This document shows positions 15,931 through 26,346 of a DNA stretch of 38,900 nt, in pieces. Position numbers and translations under genes: made by a program. The stretch spans positions 1-38,900 of the forward strand of contig CAYQQU010000056.1 in assembly GCA_964419545.1 (NCBI GenBank). The letters run 5' to 3'. Numbering within the stretch: the stretch's first letter is position 1; every line of letters starts with the position of its first letter. The DNA comes from CAYQQU01 sp964419545. GTDB lineage: Bacteria > Bacteroidota > Bacteroidia > Chitinophagales > Saprospiraceae. The notes below the pieces were generated by a model. That model saw only the letters and a list, made by a program, of their open reading frames with translations. It was not told the origin of the DNA and searched no databases.

Positions 15931-17652
15931 TCAGCTCGCCACTACCGGCTCCGAGCGTTTTCCCGCTTTAACATGCGGCCAGATTATCTTATTGGCCAGC
16001 CCGTAATGCTCGAGGCGATTGTGATAATAAAAAAGCACCTTGAAGCTCTGGCTGACGATTTGCCCTTTTTTATTGACCAGCAAGGGCTTGGCGATGTGGT
16101 ACGTCCCCACGCGCTCGATCCCGTCCTGCACCAGGCGCGCTACGTCCAAGTGGATCGCTTCGGATAGTTTGAGCCGGCCTGCTTTTTCCATTTCCAGCAA
16201 AACGCCCCGCAGCTGTTCCACGACCTCGTAGAGCATCCCGCGTTCGAAGATGAAGTCATCGGTGGGTAACCGAAGGACGCCGTACAGGTCGAGCCGGCTG
16301 TTCTGATACTTCAGCAATTCAAAAGCGGCGAAACAGACGAGATGACTGGTCAGCACGATATTATCGCGGTAGTAGCGATCCATGATCCGGTCGCCCAGCA
16401 GCCGCGTATACTGCCGCTCCCGCTGCAGGTCTTCCGTAATCCCGCCGTCTTTCATGAAATATTCCCGCAGATCGATCGGATTGCCGTATTTGTCAAAGCT
16501 TTCGCCATCGGCATTGACCGCATGGCCCAGCACGTCGAGCGGCTGTCCGAAAGATAAGGTAATGTCGTTGCTTTTGGAGAAGAACTCCCAGGCAAACTTC
16601 AGGATCTTGCGCAAGCTGTAAAAATCGTCTTTCGAGCGGATGTAGCGCTCCTTACCTATGCGCTTGAGGTGCTGCTCGATCAGGAACTGCGCTTCCAGCA
16701 CGAAGTGATAACTGATCACCAAAGGGATGATGAACACCTTCTCGTCTTTGCCATCCTGGTAAATGCCTCTTTGCGCCTCCACCACCGTTCCCATCAGCCC
16801 CAGCTTGAATTTCGATTCCAGGGCGCCGGAACGCGAACGGGTGCCTCCCGGAAAAAAGATGCTGTTGACGCCTCGCTGGATGGCCAGATTGGACATGGCC
16901 TTGAGCGTTTCGAGATAGACGGGGTTTTTCTTGCGCCGGTCGACCCGGTAGGCGCCCATGCGGTTCATGAAATAGGCGGTGTAGCCCGTATTGTAGAGGT
17001 TGAGGCCCGCACCGTAGGAAAAAGCGGGCAAGCCCACGAAGGTGTCGATGGCGTACCCCACCAGAATGGAATCGAGGTTGCTGAAATGGGTCGGTACGAT
17101 CACCACCGTCCCTTTTTCGTAAAGCGCGCGCACCTCATCCACGTGCCCTTTTACGGTCATGCGTTCCGTCAGTCGCTTTTTGCTTCCCCAGATGCGGTAG
17201 ATGTGTCGGCCGGCGGCCGTATTGAGCAGGCGGGTGAAGAACATGGTCAGGAACCAACGGGCGAAAAGAAAGGTCTTTTTGCGGAAAGTGCCCACGATCT
17301 CCTCGGCGTACCGGCGTACGATCTGGCGCAGGATCTCTTCGTTGATCTTCTGAGCTTCCCGGGGGTCGCGGTCCAGCGATTTGCCCACCAACTGGTGCTG
17401 GACTTTACGCCAGAACTGCCGCTCTTTCGGGGGGTCTACTTTCCAGGGTTCTTCCTTTATCCGAATGCGCTCCAGGTAAATGGTGCGGGCAATGATATCC
17501 GTTACGGCCGCCGTATCGTTGCGCAACAACCGGTTCATGGTAAACTCGCAGATCTGCTCTATGAAGCGCCGCCGGTCCTGATGCAGCTGGTAAATCGGCC
17601 AGTCTTCGATCTCCGGCAATACGTGCGGGTAAACTCTCTGTTTTTCTTCCAT
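15931..17652 (-). CDS. PlsB-like glycerol-3-phosphate / lysophosphatidate acyltransferase
   Basis: 573 residues. The acyltransferase core has HFSNLD (His189-x4-Asp194), NRMGAYRVDRR, and FFPGGTRSRSGA at 266-277 as motif III, followed by VIPLVISYHFVLE-like motif IV (FIIPLVISYHFVLE). Flanking helical regions of 150 and 270 residues match the larger GPAT/PlsB-type layout and not the ~240-residue PlsC. The usual motif III glutamate (PEG or VEGG) is Gly here. Expected role: acylation of glycerol-3-phosphate or its monoacyl product at the inner membrane. Its ATG follows the engB stop with no gap. Conserved C-terminal text (LASHLVCFAAFELLK-like LTSHLVCFAAFELL) was recognised but not assigned. Confidence 0.78.
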   Translation of the reverse strand: MEEKQRVYPHVLPEIEDWPIYQLHQDRRRFIEQICEFTMNRLLRNDTAAVTDIIARTIYLERIRIKEEPWKVDPPKERQFWRKVQHQLVGKSLDRDPREAQKINEEILRQIVRRYAEEIVGTFRKKTFLFARWFLTMFFTRLLNTAAGRHIYRIWGSKKRLTERMTVKGHVDEVRALYEKGTVVIVPTHFSNLDSILVGYAIDTFVGLPAFSYGAGLNLYNTGYTAYFMNRMGAYRVDRRKKNPVYLETLKAMSNLAIQRGVNSIFFPGGTRSRSGALESKFKLGLMGTVVEAQRGIYQDGKDEKVFIIPLVISYHFVLEAQFLIEQHLKRIGKERYIRSKDDFYSLRKILKFAWEFFSKSNDITLSFGQPLDVLGHAVNADGESFDKYGNPIDLREYFMKDGGITEDLQRERQYTRLLGDRIMDRYYRDNIVLTSHLVCFAAFELLKYQNSRLDLYGVLRLPTDDFIFERGMLYEVVEQLRGVLLEMEKAGRLKLSEAIHLDVARLVQDGIERVGTYHIAKPLLVNKKGQIVSQSFKVLFYYHNRLEHYGLANKIIWPHVKAGKRSEPVVAS

Positions 17653-18261
17653 TCAGTCAATTTGAAAATCAGCATTAACAGCGTCAATAAAAGTGAGGAT
17701 GGCTTCGCGCCCTTCCCTTTTGCGGGAAGACGTGATGAACTGCTGCGGCAGCTCGTTCCAGTATTCCAGCAGGGTTGTGCGAAAAGCAGCTACGTTGGCG
17801 CCCAGGTCGGTTTCGTTCTTCTGCCGGTCTGCCTTGGTGAATACGATGACGAAAGAGATCCCCATCTCGCCCAGCCAGTTGATGAAAGCGACGTCGACCT
17901 CCTGCGGCGGGATGTTGGCGTCGATCAATACGAAAGCGCACTGAAGGTTGAAGCGGTTGAGCAAATAGGCTCTGATCATCCGCTCCCAGTCCTGGCGTTT
18001 TTTCTTGGAGATCCGCGCGTAGCCGTATCCGGGCAGGTCGACCAGGTACCAGCTGTCGTCCACCAGGTAAAAGTTGAGCAGCTGGGTTTTTCCGGGCGTT
18101 TTGGACGTCCGGGCGATCTCCCGGCGCCCCGTCAGCATATTGATGAGGGAAGACTTCCCGACATTGGAACGGCCAATGAACGCATACTCGGGCTTTTCCG
18201 GCGGCGGGCAGGCGCCGACCTTCGGGAAACTGCCGATGAATTGAGTTTGATGAATTTCCAT
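17653..18261 (-). CDS. engB: Ribosome biogenesis GTPase EngB (YihA/YsxC)
   Basis: 202 residues, the family's normal length. G1 GRSNVGKSSLIN at 30-41, G2/switch TSKTPGKTQLLNFY, G3 DLPGYGYARISK, G4 TKADRQKN and G5-like ITSSRKREGREA are all present. EngB is an essential GTPase that helps assemble the large ribosomal subunit. It is the first gene of a minus-strand operon that continues with the acyltransferase (no gap), the channel and the exonuclease. Its promoter must lie in the 112 bases shared with the divergent barrel gene. Confidence 0.95.
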   Translation of the reverse strand: MEIHQTQFIGSFPKVGACPPPEKPEYAFIGRSNVGKSSLINMLTGRREIARTSKTPGKTQLLNFYLVDDSWYLVDLPGYGYARISKKKRQDWERMIRAYLLNRFNLQCAFVLIDANIPPQEVDVAFINWLGEMGISFVIVFTKADRQKNETDLGANVAAFRTTLLEYWNELPQQFITSSRKREGREAILTFIDAVNADFQID

Positions 18262-18373
18262 AATCTGAACAACAAAATGATAAAGCTACAAAGTTTATCG
18301 CCCTTTGTAAAACATCGGCTGTTGAACAATCGTATGTAAAAGTAACGCTGTTACATCTTCCAAACCAGAAACC

Positions 18374-19006
18374 ATGCGCAGAAGCTTTACGTTCTTGATT
18401 TTCGTTTTGCTCGGTTGGCCCCTTTGCGGGCAGATCTCCTGGGGCCTGAAAGGCGGCGTGAGCAGTACGGAACTGGCCGCCGACGTGCTGGCTATTCCCC
18501 AGAACAACGCCGAGCGATTCCGCATCGATGTAGAAGACGTGGAATTCGGCATCCACGGCGGGCTGGTGCTGCAGGCCCGCATCAATCGTTTTCTGATCCA
18601 GCCGGAGCTGCTGCTCAATTCACAAAAGGTCAACTATCAGATCGAAGACCTGGCCAATAACATCGACACCCTGCTTTCCGAAAAATACCAATACCTGGAC
18701 GTCCCCCTCTTGTTCGGTTACCAGCTCGGGCCGCTGCGCCTGATGGCCGGGCCCGAAGCCCACTTCTACCTCAACAGTACGGCCTTTGACCTGGAAGGAT
18801 ATGAACAAAATTTCGACTCCGCGACCTTCAGCTGGCTGGCCGGGATCGGACTCGACTTCTGGAGCCTGATGCTGGACGTGCGCTACGAAGGTAACTTTTC
18901 CGAATTCGGCGATCACCTCACCTTCTTCGATCAATCTTTTTCTTTCAACCGGGCGCCGGCCCGCCTGTTGGTCTCTTTAACGATCCTGTTCAACAAAAAG
19001 CGGTAA
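18374..19006 (+). CDS. PorT-family outer-membrane beta-barrel protein
   Basis: 210 residues: signal peptide (1-20, ending GQ), then alternating strands with GLKGGVSSTEL at the first strand, LDVPLLFGYQLGPLRLMAGP in the middle and ARLLVSLTILFNKK as the closing strand. This is the pattern of the Bacteroidota outer-membrane barrel_2/PorT-like group (8-stranded). Function unknown; the group includes the T9SS component PorT, but many members are unrelated in role. It is monocistronic, and an ECF sigma gene follows after 77 bases. Confidence 0.8.
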   Translation: MRRSFTFLIFVLLGWPLCGQISWGLKGGVSSTELAADVLAIPQNNAERFRIDVEDVEFGIHGGLVLQARINRFLIQPELLLNSQKVNYQIEDLANNIDTLLSEKYQYLDVPLLFGYQLGPLRLMAGPEAHFYLNSTAFDLEGYEQNFDSATFSWLAGIGLDFWSLMLDVRYEGNFSEFGDHLTFFDQSFSFNRAPARLLVSLTILFNKKR

Positions 19007-19083
19007 TCGCCCGAAAAAAATTTCACTGCATCCAACTCGCGGGCAAATTCGCTGCTCTTTAATACGAATAACGGAAGCAACGA

Positions 19084-19623
19084 ATGCCCGAGACGCTCAG
19101 AATGACGGAAAGTGAACTAATCGACGCCTGCCTCGCGCACGACCGACTGGCCCAACGGGAGTTGTACGACCGGTACAAAGGGGCGATGTTTACCCTGGCG
19201 TACCGCATCACCTCCGATTTCGAGCTGGCCAATGACGTCCTGCAGGAGGCCTTCGTCAAAGTTTTCCGGGCGTTGCCGCGCTTCCGGCGCGAATCGACAC
19301 TCGGCGCCTGGATCAAAACCATCGTCATCCGTACCGCAATCAGCAAAGTCAACCGGGAACCTGCCTTCGAACCGCTGGAGCCGGACCATACCCGGGGCTG
19401 GATCGACTGGGGGGATTATCTGGAGACGGAATACCTGGAAAAAGCCATCGCCAACCTGCCCGACGGCTATCGCACCGTCTTTATTCTGATCGAAGTGGAA
19501 GGATATCAGCACCAGGAGGTGGCCGATATGCTCGGCGTAACGGTGGGCACTTCCAAATCGCAATTGTATTACGCCAAAAAGCGCCTGCGCGCGCTGCTGG
19601 AAAAAATTGCCGATCGCACATGA
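19084..19623 (+). CDS. ECF RNA polymerase sigma factor
   Basis: 179 residues. Region 2: RELYDRYKGAMFTLAYRITS and ANDVLQEAFVKVFRALPRFR; a linker; region 4: LEKAIANLPDGYRTVFILIE, then the HTH HQEVADMLGVTVGTSKSQLY. This is a typical Bacteroidota RpoE-like ECF factor, which directs polymerase to envelope or stress promoters. It overlaps the next gene by 4 bases (ATGA), and that gene looks like its membrane-bound anti-sigma partner. An alternative start (MTESELIDACL) lies six codons downstream. Confidence 0.93.
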   Translation: MPETLRMTESELIDACLAHDRLAQRELYDRYKGAMFTLAYRITSDFELANDVLQEAFVKVFRALPRFRRESTLGAWIKTIVIRTAISKVNREPAFEPLEPDHTRGWIDWGDYLETEYLEKAIANLPDGYRTVFILIEVEGYQHQEVADMLGVTVGTSKSQLYYAKKRLRALLEKIADRT

Positions 19624-20225
19624 AGCGCGAAAAAAATAAAAATACCCTGAACGAAGCCCTGCGCCGGCTGCCCCGATACGAGCCGGCGACCGACCTGTGG
19701 TCACAGATCGAAAACCGGGTAGAAGCCGATCGCCAGCAAAACAAACTGCAAAAAGCCCTGCGGACGCTGCCCGGTTACGAACCTCCCGACCAGACCTGGG
19801 AAGGGATCGAAAAACGATTGATGCGCGGCCGTCGCCGGCAGCTGTGGCGCCGCGCCGTAAGCATCGCAGCGGTTCTGGGCGCGCTGGCCGTCGCCCTCGG
19901 GCGCCTCTATTACGCCCAGGCGTCGCCGGCATCCGTCACCGTATCCTATCACCGGGAAGAAGCGCCGGCCACGCCTGCGATCGACTGGGAAGCCGACGCC
20001 GACGCCATCGCCCTCATCCAACGGGAATACGCCCGGCAACCTGCTTTCGCCGCCGCCCCCAACCACTACCAACTGCTCGAAGAACTGGAAGAACTGGAGG
20101 CGGCGCGGAACGAACTGGCCGACGCCGTGGCGCGATACGGGGCCGACAGCCACCTGCTCCGCGAAATACATCGCATCGAACAACAGCGCACCGATATCCT
20201 GGAGGAGATGGCCGCTCAAATATGA
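19620..20225 (+). CDS. Putative anti-sigma factor with duplicated N-terminal motif
   Basis: 201 residues, no database family recognised. One membrane helix (~79-97, AVSIAAVLGALAVALGRLYY) preceded by Arg-rich residues puts residues 1-78 in the cytoplasm, where an anti-sigma domain belongs. This half contains two copies of a 27-residue unit: 10-36 (ALRRLPRYEPATDLW core) and 43-69 (ALRTLPGYEPPDQTW core), 13 of 27 identical. The periplasmic part is helical with a coiled-coil-like end (LLEELEELEAARNELADAVA). Placement directly after, and overlapping, an ECF sigma gene is the main basis for the call. It overlaps the next gene as well. Confidence 0.7.
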   Translation: MKREKNKNTLNEALRRLPRYEPATDLWSQIENRVEADRQQNKLQKALRTLPGYEPPDQTWEGIEKRLMRGRRRQLWRRAVSIAAVLGALAVALGRLYYAQASPASVTVSYHREEAPATPAIDWEADADAIALIQREYARQPAFAAAPNHYQLLEELEELEAARNELADAVARYGADSHLLREIHRIEQQRTDILEEMAAQI

Positions 20226-21169
20226 GGAACCGCTCCGGGTCTTTTAATCATCGTTTAAATTTTGCCATGAACGATCGCTTTGGAATAGTACTTACGATTC
20301 TTCTCGTTGCAGCCGCCTCAATACTGAAAGGGCAGCAAACGGTGCACGTGGTGACCAAGCGGATCGAGAAGACCTTCAACTACAAGGCGGGGTACGAACT
20401 CAATATCGAAGGGGAAAAGGCACAGGTAGAGATGGACTCGTGGGCAAAAAACGAGATCCGGGTCGTCATGGAACTCGTCGCCCGCCATCCCGAAAAGGCC
20501 ACCGCGGAAGAAGACCTGGAAGCGATGAAATACCTCGCCGACCGCATCCGCAACAAGATCTACCTGCGCAATTACGTCTCCGTCAAAGAAGGCGACCCGA
20601 AACCGGCGGCGGAACTGTCCGCTACCTATCACATCACCCTGCCGGAAAATTGCCCCGTTTACCTCAAGAACTTTTTCGGGGTCTCCAACATCAGCAACCT
20701 CAGCGGCGGGCTGCGGCTGCAAAGCGAGTTCAGCCGGGTCGGCCTCCAGAATATCAGCGGAGAAATGAACCTGCGCACCCGCTTCGGCGACCTATTCGCC
20801 GAACAACTCGACGGCGACGTATCGCTGTACTCGCGGCGCTCCGATGTCACCTTGCGCGACATCCAGGGCGTCTACCGCATCCAGGCCGCCTACGGCACCC
20901 TCAACCTGTTCATCAATCCGGGGCTCGCCGAGCTGGACATCCGGGGCGAGAAAACCGACATCTTCCTCCACGGGCCGGACCTGGATCAGTTCCGCTATGA
21001 CCTGACCGCCCTGGAAGGGGATATTTTGTTTCCCCGCAACGTTCCGCTCCAATACGTGGAGACGACCGCCGCTTCCAAACAAATGAGCTTCACCCCCGAC
21101 CGGGAATACTACGCCAATGTCACCATACGCATCACACTAGGCAGCATCAACCTGAAAAATAAGCCTTGA
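20222..21169 (+). CDS. DUF4097-like beta-helix envelope protein
   Basis: 315 residues from the ATG at 20222, which overlaps the anti-sigma stop (ATGA). A second ATG at 20267 opens a tighter signal peptide (MNDRFGIVLTILLVAAASIL) and may be the real start. After the signal come repeating short strands with Asn/Gly/Ser turns (VYLKNFFGVSNISNLSGGLR, LQNISGEMNLRTRFGDLFAE, LDGDVSLYSRRSDVTLRDIQ), the ladder typical of DUF4097/adhesin-type solenoids. It is exported to the periplasm or outer membrane. Likely regulated with, and perhaps by, the sigma/anti-sigma pair upstream. Its molecular role is unknown. Confidence 0.72.
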   Translation: MRNRSGSFNHRLNFAMNDRFGIVLTILLVAAASILKGQQTVHVVTKRIEKTFNYKAGYELNIEGEKAQVEMDSWAKNEIRVVMELVARHPEKATAEEDLEAMKYLADRIRNKIYLRNYVSVKEGDPKPAAELSATYHITLPENCPVYLKNFFGVSNISNLSGGLRLQSEFSRVGLQNISGEMNLRTRFGDLFAEQLDGDVSLYSRRSDVTLRDIQGVYRIQAAYGTLNLFINPGLAELDIRGEKTDIFLHGPDLDQFRYDLTALEGDILFPRNVPLQYVETTAASKQMSFTPDREYYANVTIRITLGSINLKNKP

Positions 21170-21220
21170 CCGGCCCCGCTTACAGTACCAGAAAAAGATA
21201 AAAATGAAAATTGAAAAACC

Positions 21221-22570
21221 ATGAAGCGACTTTTAACCTGCCTGCCTTTGCTCAGCGCTTCGCTTTGCACCGCTTAAAACGACACTATCTTTATCCGGTA
21301 CCAGGAAGAGCCGGAACCGATCGACTCCTTCTCGTTTCAGGACGTGCGCGAGTACGTCTTCATGACGCACGTGGAAACCAAACAACTCCTGAAATTACCG
21401 CTGCTGGGCATCATACCCCAGAACAGCGGCCTGCAATCCAGTGGCTCGAATGTTGCGCCCACGGTCGTTTATGAGCGAAAACTGACGCCGAACCTGTCTT
21501 TGAACAGCCTTCTTTATTTCGATGCAACCCTCGTAACGAGCTTGGGTCAGTATGGCGGCGATCGAACCCAGTTTTTCATCCACAACCTAGGCTTTGGACT
21601 GGAACCGCGCCTCTACCTCGGGATGCGCCGCCGGATCGAAGCGGGCCTGAGCGCAGACAACCTCACCGGCAATTACCTGGGCCTGCGTATAAACTATAAT
21701 CGCTTTCGCGGCTGGGAGAACAATCCTGATTTCGAAGGCTTACTCCGCCTGGGCGACGGTGAGGTCATGCCCAATCGCGACGCCTTTTCGGCTTTCCTGA
21801 CGTTCGGCATGCAACGACGGCTACTGCGTTACGGCTACTTTGATCTCAATATCGGTCTCGGCGGCGCACATCTCCAGGAATTGGAATACTGGCGCGATCC
21901 CGAAGACGGCTTTCTTAACTCCACGGTGAACAACTCCTGGGGACCGGCTTTTCACGTTCAGGTGGGGCTGGGACTGGCGTTCGGCGAAGGCCGCCCGGAA
22001 GACGGCCGGCTGTGCGACGCGATGCTCTGCTTCCGGGAAGAAAGGCAGATGTTTAAGATCGACCTGATCAATGCGCTGCAGACCCTTACACCTAATTACC
22101 TCGGCGGCATCCTGCTGGTAGCGTACGAGAAAAAACTCGGCCGATCGCCTTTTTCGCTCCAGTTGGAAGCGGAAACCGACTACTCCTTCTACGATTACAC
22201 CGGCTTCACCGGCAGATACGTCAGCTTGGGTGTCGCCTTGGGGCCCCGCTATTACTACAATCTCAAGCGCCGGATCGCCAAAGGGAAATCGGGCAACAAC
22301 CTTTCGGCAGACTACCTCACCCTGCGACTGAGCGCTACCCGCACCAACCAATTCGAAGAAGACAATGTGCTGAATCAGGAAACTAGAGATCAGCGTTTCC
22401 TCAATTTTCTGGTCACCCCCGCCTGGGGCATCCAGCGCCGGATATTCCGCCATGGCTATATTGGCTACCAGATAGGGTTCGGCGCCGGCCTGGAGAACAA
22501 TCTCGACAACGATGACACCAATATCCTTGTCGATGTACGCACGCGTTTGGAACTGGGCCTGGCCTTTTAA
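21221..22570 (+). pseudogene. Exported barrel-like protein interrupted by a stop just after the signal peptide
   Basis: The ATG at 21221 opens a signal peptide (MKRLLTCLPLLSASLCTA), directly followed by TAA at 21275-21277. The same frame then runs open for 430 codons to 22570. At the stopped codon Bacteroidota signal peptides normally have Gln (Ala-Gln cleavage), and CAA to TAA is one change. The rest is two tandem copies of an outer-membrane-barrel-like unit: 21455-21982 and 22112-22570, sharing RRIEAGLSADNLTGNYLGLR / RRIAKGKSGNNLSADYLTLR and ending GLAF in both. No known family was recognised. Either a recent nonsense mutation or a sequencing error; internal ATG 21344 would lack the signal peptide. 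Confidence 0.75.
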
Positions 22571-22571
22571 T

Positions 22572-22619
22572 AGAACCCATTACCGGCTCGGTCATTGAGC
22601 CAAACCCGCAATGGGTCCT
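22572..22619. terminator. Nested hairpin between the barrel gene and selD
   Basis: Outer arms 22572-22581 (AGAACCCATT) and 22610-22619 pair with one mismatch; inside, GGCTC (22585-22589) pairs with GAGCC (22597-22601). It separates two convergent genes and overlaps the selD stop codon. No long T-run on either side, so it may act as a bidirectional structural terminator. Confidence 0.5.
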
Positions 22620-23667
22620 AAACTACCTCAACGCAATACTCAACCGCCGCCGTTATCTCGCCGATCGGCTCCAGCTCCAGTTGGTATTGCCGGGCGGCTT
22701 CGAGGAATACCGGCTCGTTCCCGGCTTCCACGGCCACCAACAGGCCGCCGCTGGTTTGTGGGTCGCACAGCAGGTATCGCTGTTCATCGGTCAGGGAGCT
22801 TATTTTCCTGCCGTAGCTTTCCCAGTTGCGGTGAGCGCCGCCGGGTATGCACCCCTGCGCCAGGTAATGCCGCAAAGCTTGCGGGTCGATCAGGGGCGTC
22901 TGGTCGAAGCGCAGCAGCGCGCTCACTCCGCCGGCTTCGCACATCTCACACAGGTGCCCCAGCAGGCCGAAGCCGGTGACGTCCGTCATCGCTTTGACGC
23001 AGGGCAACCTGGCGAAAGCGCTTCCGGCTTTATTGAGTTTGACCATACTGTCGCGAGCGAGCTTGGCGTCCTGTTCCCGCAGCAGCTGTTTTTTCTGGGC
23101 GGTAGCGAGGATGCCGACGCCGAGCGGCTTGGTGAGAAAGAGCCGGCAGCCGGGCGTCGCGCCGCCGTTGCGTTTGAGGTGCGCTTTTTGCACCCGCCCG
23201 GTGACCGCCAGCCCGAAAATGGGTTCCGGGCTGTCGATGCTGTGGCCACCGGCCAGGGGGATCCCAGCTTCCGCACAAGCCTGCCGTCCCCCTTCGATGA
23301 CGTGGTTGGCTACTTCCGCCGGCAGTTTGTCGACCGGCCAGCCCAGTATCGCGATCGCCATCATGGGCGTACCGCCCATAGCGTAGATATCGCTGATGGC
23401 GTTGACCGAAGCGATCCGTCCGAAGTCGACCGGGTCGTCGACGATAGGCATAAAAAAGTCGGTGGTGCTGACGATGGCCGTCCCGTCGCCCAGGTCAAAA
23501 ACGGCTGCGTCATCGCGTTCGTCATTGCCCACCAGAAGCCCGGGAAAATGAAAGCGCTCGGCCTGGTACTGGAGAATGTGGTCGAGCACCTGCGGAGATA
23601 TTTTGCACCCGCAGCCGGCGCCGTGGCTGTACTGGGTGAGTGGATAGGCGGTCGTTTTCGGGTTCAT
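22618..23667 (-). CDS. selD: Selenide, water dikinase (selenophosphate synthase)
   Basis: 349 residues, normal length. The catalytic loop GAGCGCK (Cys19, Cys21, Lys22) uses cysteine, not selenocysteine. DDAAVFDLGDG, TTDFFMPIVDDPVDFGRIAS with the following NAISDIYAMGG, and GGHSIDSPEPIFGL are the ATP/metal sites; TDVTGFGLLGHL is the signature of the C-terminal half. It makes selenophosphate from selenide and ATP. It overlaps mnmH by 4 bases (ATGA), so its product is most likely used for tRNA selenouridine. No SelA/SelB or tRNA-Sec is in the window, and no gene seen here reads UGA as Sec. Confidence 0.95.
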   Translation of the reverse strand: MNPKTTAYPLTQYSHGAGCGCKISPQVLDHILQYQAERFHFPGLLVGNDERDDAAVFDLGDGTAIVSTTDFFMPIVDDPVDFGRIASVNAISDIYAMGGTPMMAIAILGWPVDKLPAEVANHVIEGGRQACAEAGIPLAGGHSIDSPEPIFGLAVTGRVQKAHLKRNGGATPGCRLFLTKPLGVGILATAQKKQLLREQDAKLARDSMVKLNKAGSAFARLPCVKAMTDVTGFGLLGHLCEMCEAGGVSALLRFDQTPLIDPQALRHYLAQGCIPGGAHRNWESYGRKISSLTDEQRYLLCDPQTSGGLLVAVEAGNEPVFLEAARQYQLELEPIGEITAAVEYCVEVV

Positions 23668-24707
23668 AGATTTCGGTTTTGTGCAATGTTGATCAGTTGG
23701 TCGGCGGCCGCGGCAGGGTCGTCGGCGGGTAGTTCGATCTCAAGATAAAGGGCTTCCGAGTGGCGGCGGCGGCGTTCTACAAAATGGCGGTAGGCCTTGT
23801 CGTAATAACGCAATGAGACGGCGGCGGCGGCGGGCAGGTCTCCTGCGGCGATAGCGCGCCTGGCGGCTTGGACGTTTTGCCCGCCCAGGCGCTTGCTGAT
23901 GCGCTCAAAACCTTCGATCAAAGCCGCCGGCGAAAAGCCGCCGTATTCCTCCACCAGGCGTTGCAATCGCACGGCATGCGGGATCTCGAGGTGCAGCAGG
24001 GGCGACTGGTTCATCTGCGCCCACAGGCCCTGCGGGATGTATACGCGGCCGATGGCGCGGCTCTCATTTTCCAGCCAGACCCGACGACAGGGATCGATGG
24101 CGGCGAACGCGTCGTACAGGTCGTTTTCGAATTGCTCGACAGTCGGCTGAGGCGGCTCGCCCAGCGCGCCGAAAGCGGACCCCCGATGGCGGGCGATATC
24201 CTCCAGATCGATGACCTGCTCGCCCCGCCGGGCCAGTTCCTGCAGCACAGCCGTCTTCCCCGAACCGGTGTATCCGCCGAGAATGAGGCAGCGCAGTTTT
24301 CTGTTCGCGAACTGATCGAGAATATGATTGCGATAGGCTTTGTAGCCGCCCTGTAAGGTATGGACTTCAAAGCCGGCCAGGTCGAGCAGCCAGCCCATGC
24401 TGCCGCTGCGTTGCCCTCCCCGCCAGCAGTGCGCCGTCAGAGCCCCCTGCGGAGCGATATCGCCGGCTTTCTCTACGAAATACCGCATCTTTCCCCCTGC
24501 GAAATCCAGTCCGCGCAAAAAAGCAGCCTGCCGGCTCACCTGTTTGTACAGCGTACCCACCTCCGCGCGTTCTTCGTCGGAGAACAAGGGCAGGTTGTAC
24601 GCACCGGGAATATGGCCCCTGGCGTATTCTCCGGGGGTGCGCACATCGATCAGCGGCTGTTGCCGCCGCAGCCTCAGCATTTCTGATACGGAAATTACGG
24701 TATTCAA
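23664..24707 (-). CDS. mnmH: tRNA 2-selenouridine synthase (SelU)
   Basis: 347 residues. N-terminal rhodanese domain (LIDVRTPGEYARGHIPGAYN) with the catalytic Cys94 in HCWRGGQRSGSMGW, then a P-loop domain with Walker A GGYTGSGKT at 144-152 and LENESRAIGRVYIP. The enzyme replaces sulfur by selenium at the wobble 2-thiouridine of Lys, Glu and Gln tRNAs, using selenophosphate from SelD encoded immediately downstream. glpK lies 22 bases upstream on the same strand, so the three may be one operon. Confidence 0.95.
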   Translation of the reverse strand: MNTVISVSEMLRLRRQQPLIDVRTPGEYARGHIPGAYNLPLFSDEERAEVGTLYKQVSRQAAFLRGLDFAGGKMRYFVEKAGDIAPQGALTAHCWRGGQRSGSMGWLLDLAGFEVHTLQGGYKAYRNHILDQFANRKLRCLILGGYTGSGKTAVLQELARRGEQVIDLEDIARHRGSAFGALGEPPQPTVEQFENDLYDAFAAIDPCRRVWLENESRAIGRVYIPQGLWAQMNQSPLLHLEIPHAVRLQRLVEEYGGFSPAALIEGFERISKRLGGQNVQAARRAIAAGDLPAAAAVSLRYYDKAYRHFVERRRRHSEALYLEIELPADDPAAAADQLINIAQNRNL

Positions 24708-24729
24708 AAGTCTGCTTTCCTTGCTTTCG

Positions 24730-26220
<1,491 letters not shown>

Positions 26221-26346
26221 AATTAAACTTATGTTAGGGTTTTGACATTTTATTTTGGGTTTCCGGCAAGCCCGGAAATGGCCGGAGCATTTTCCAAATA
26301 TAGGGTTTCAAAATTGAATCACCCTACCAAATCCAATACCGACAGA

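Noticed and set aside
19697..20221. In-frame upstream extension of the DUF4097-like gene
   Set aside because: The extension is Arg/Pro-rich shadow sequence of the anti-sigma gene and would remove the signal peptide; the start at 20222 or 20267 is far better.
22618..23667. Possible selenocysteine in SelD
   Set aside because: The catalytic position is encoded as Cys and no in-frame TGA occurs.
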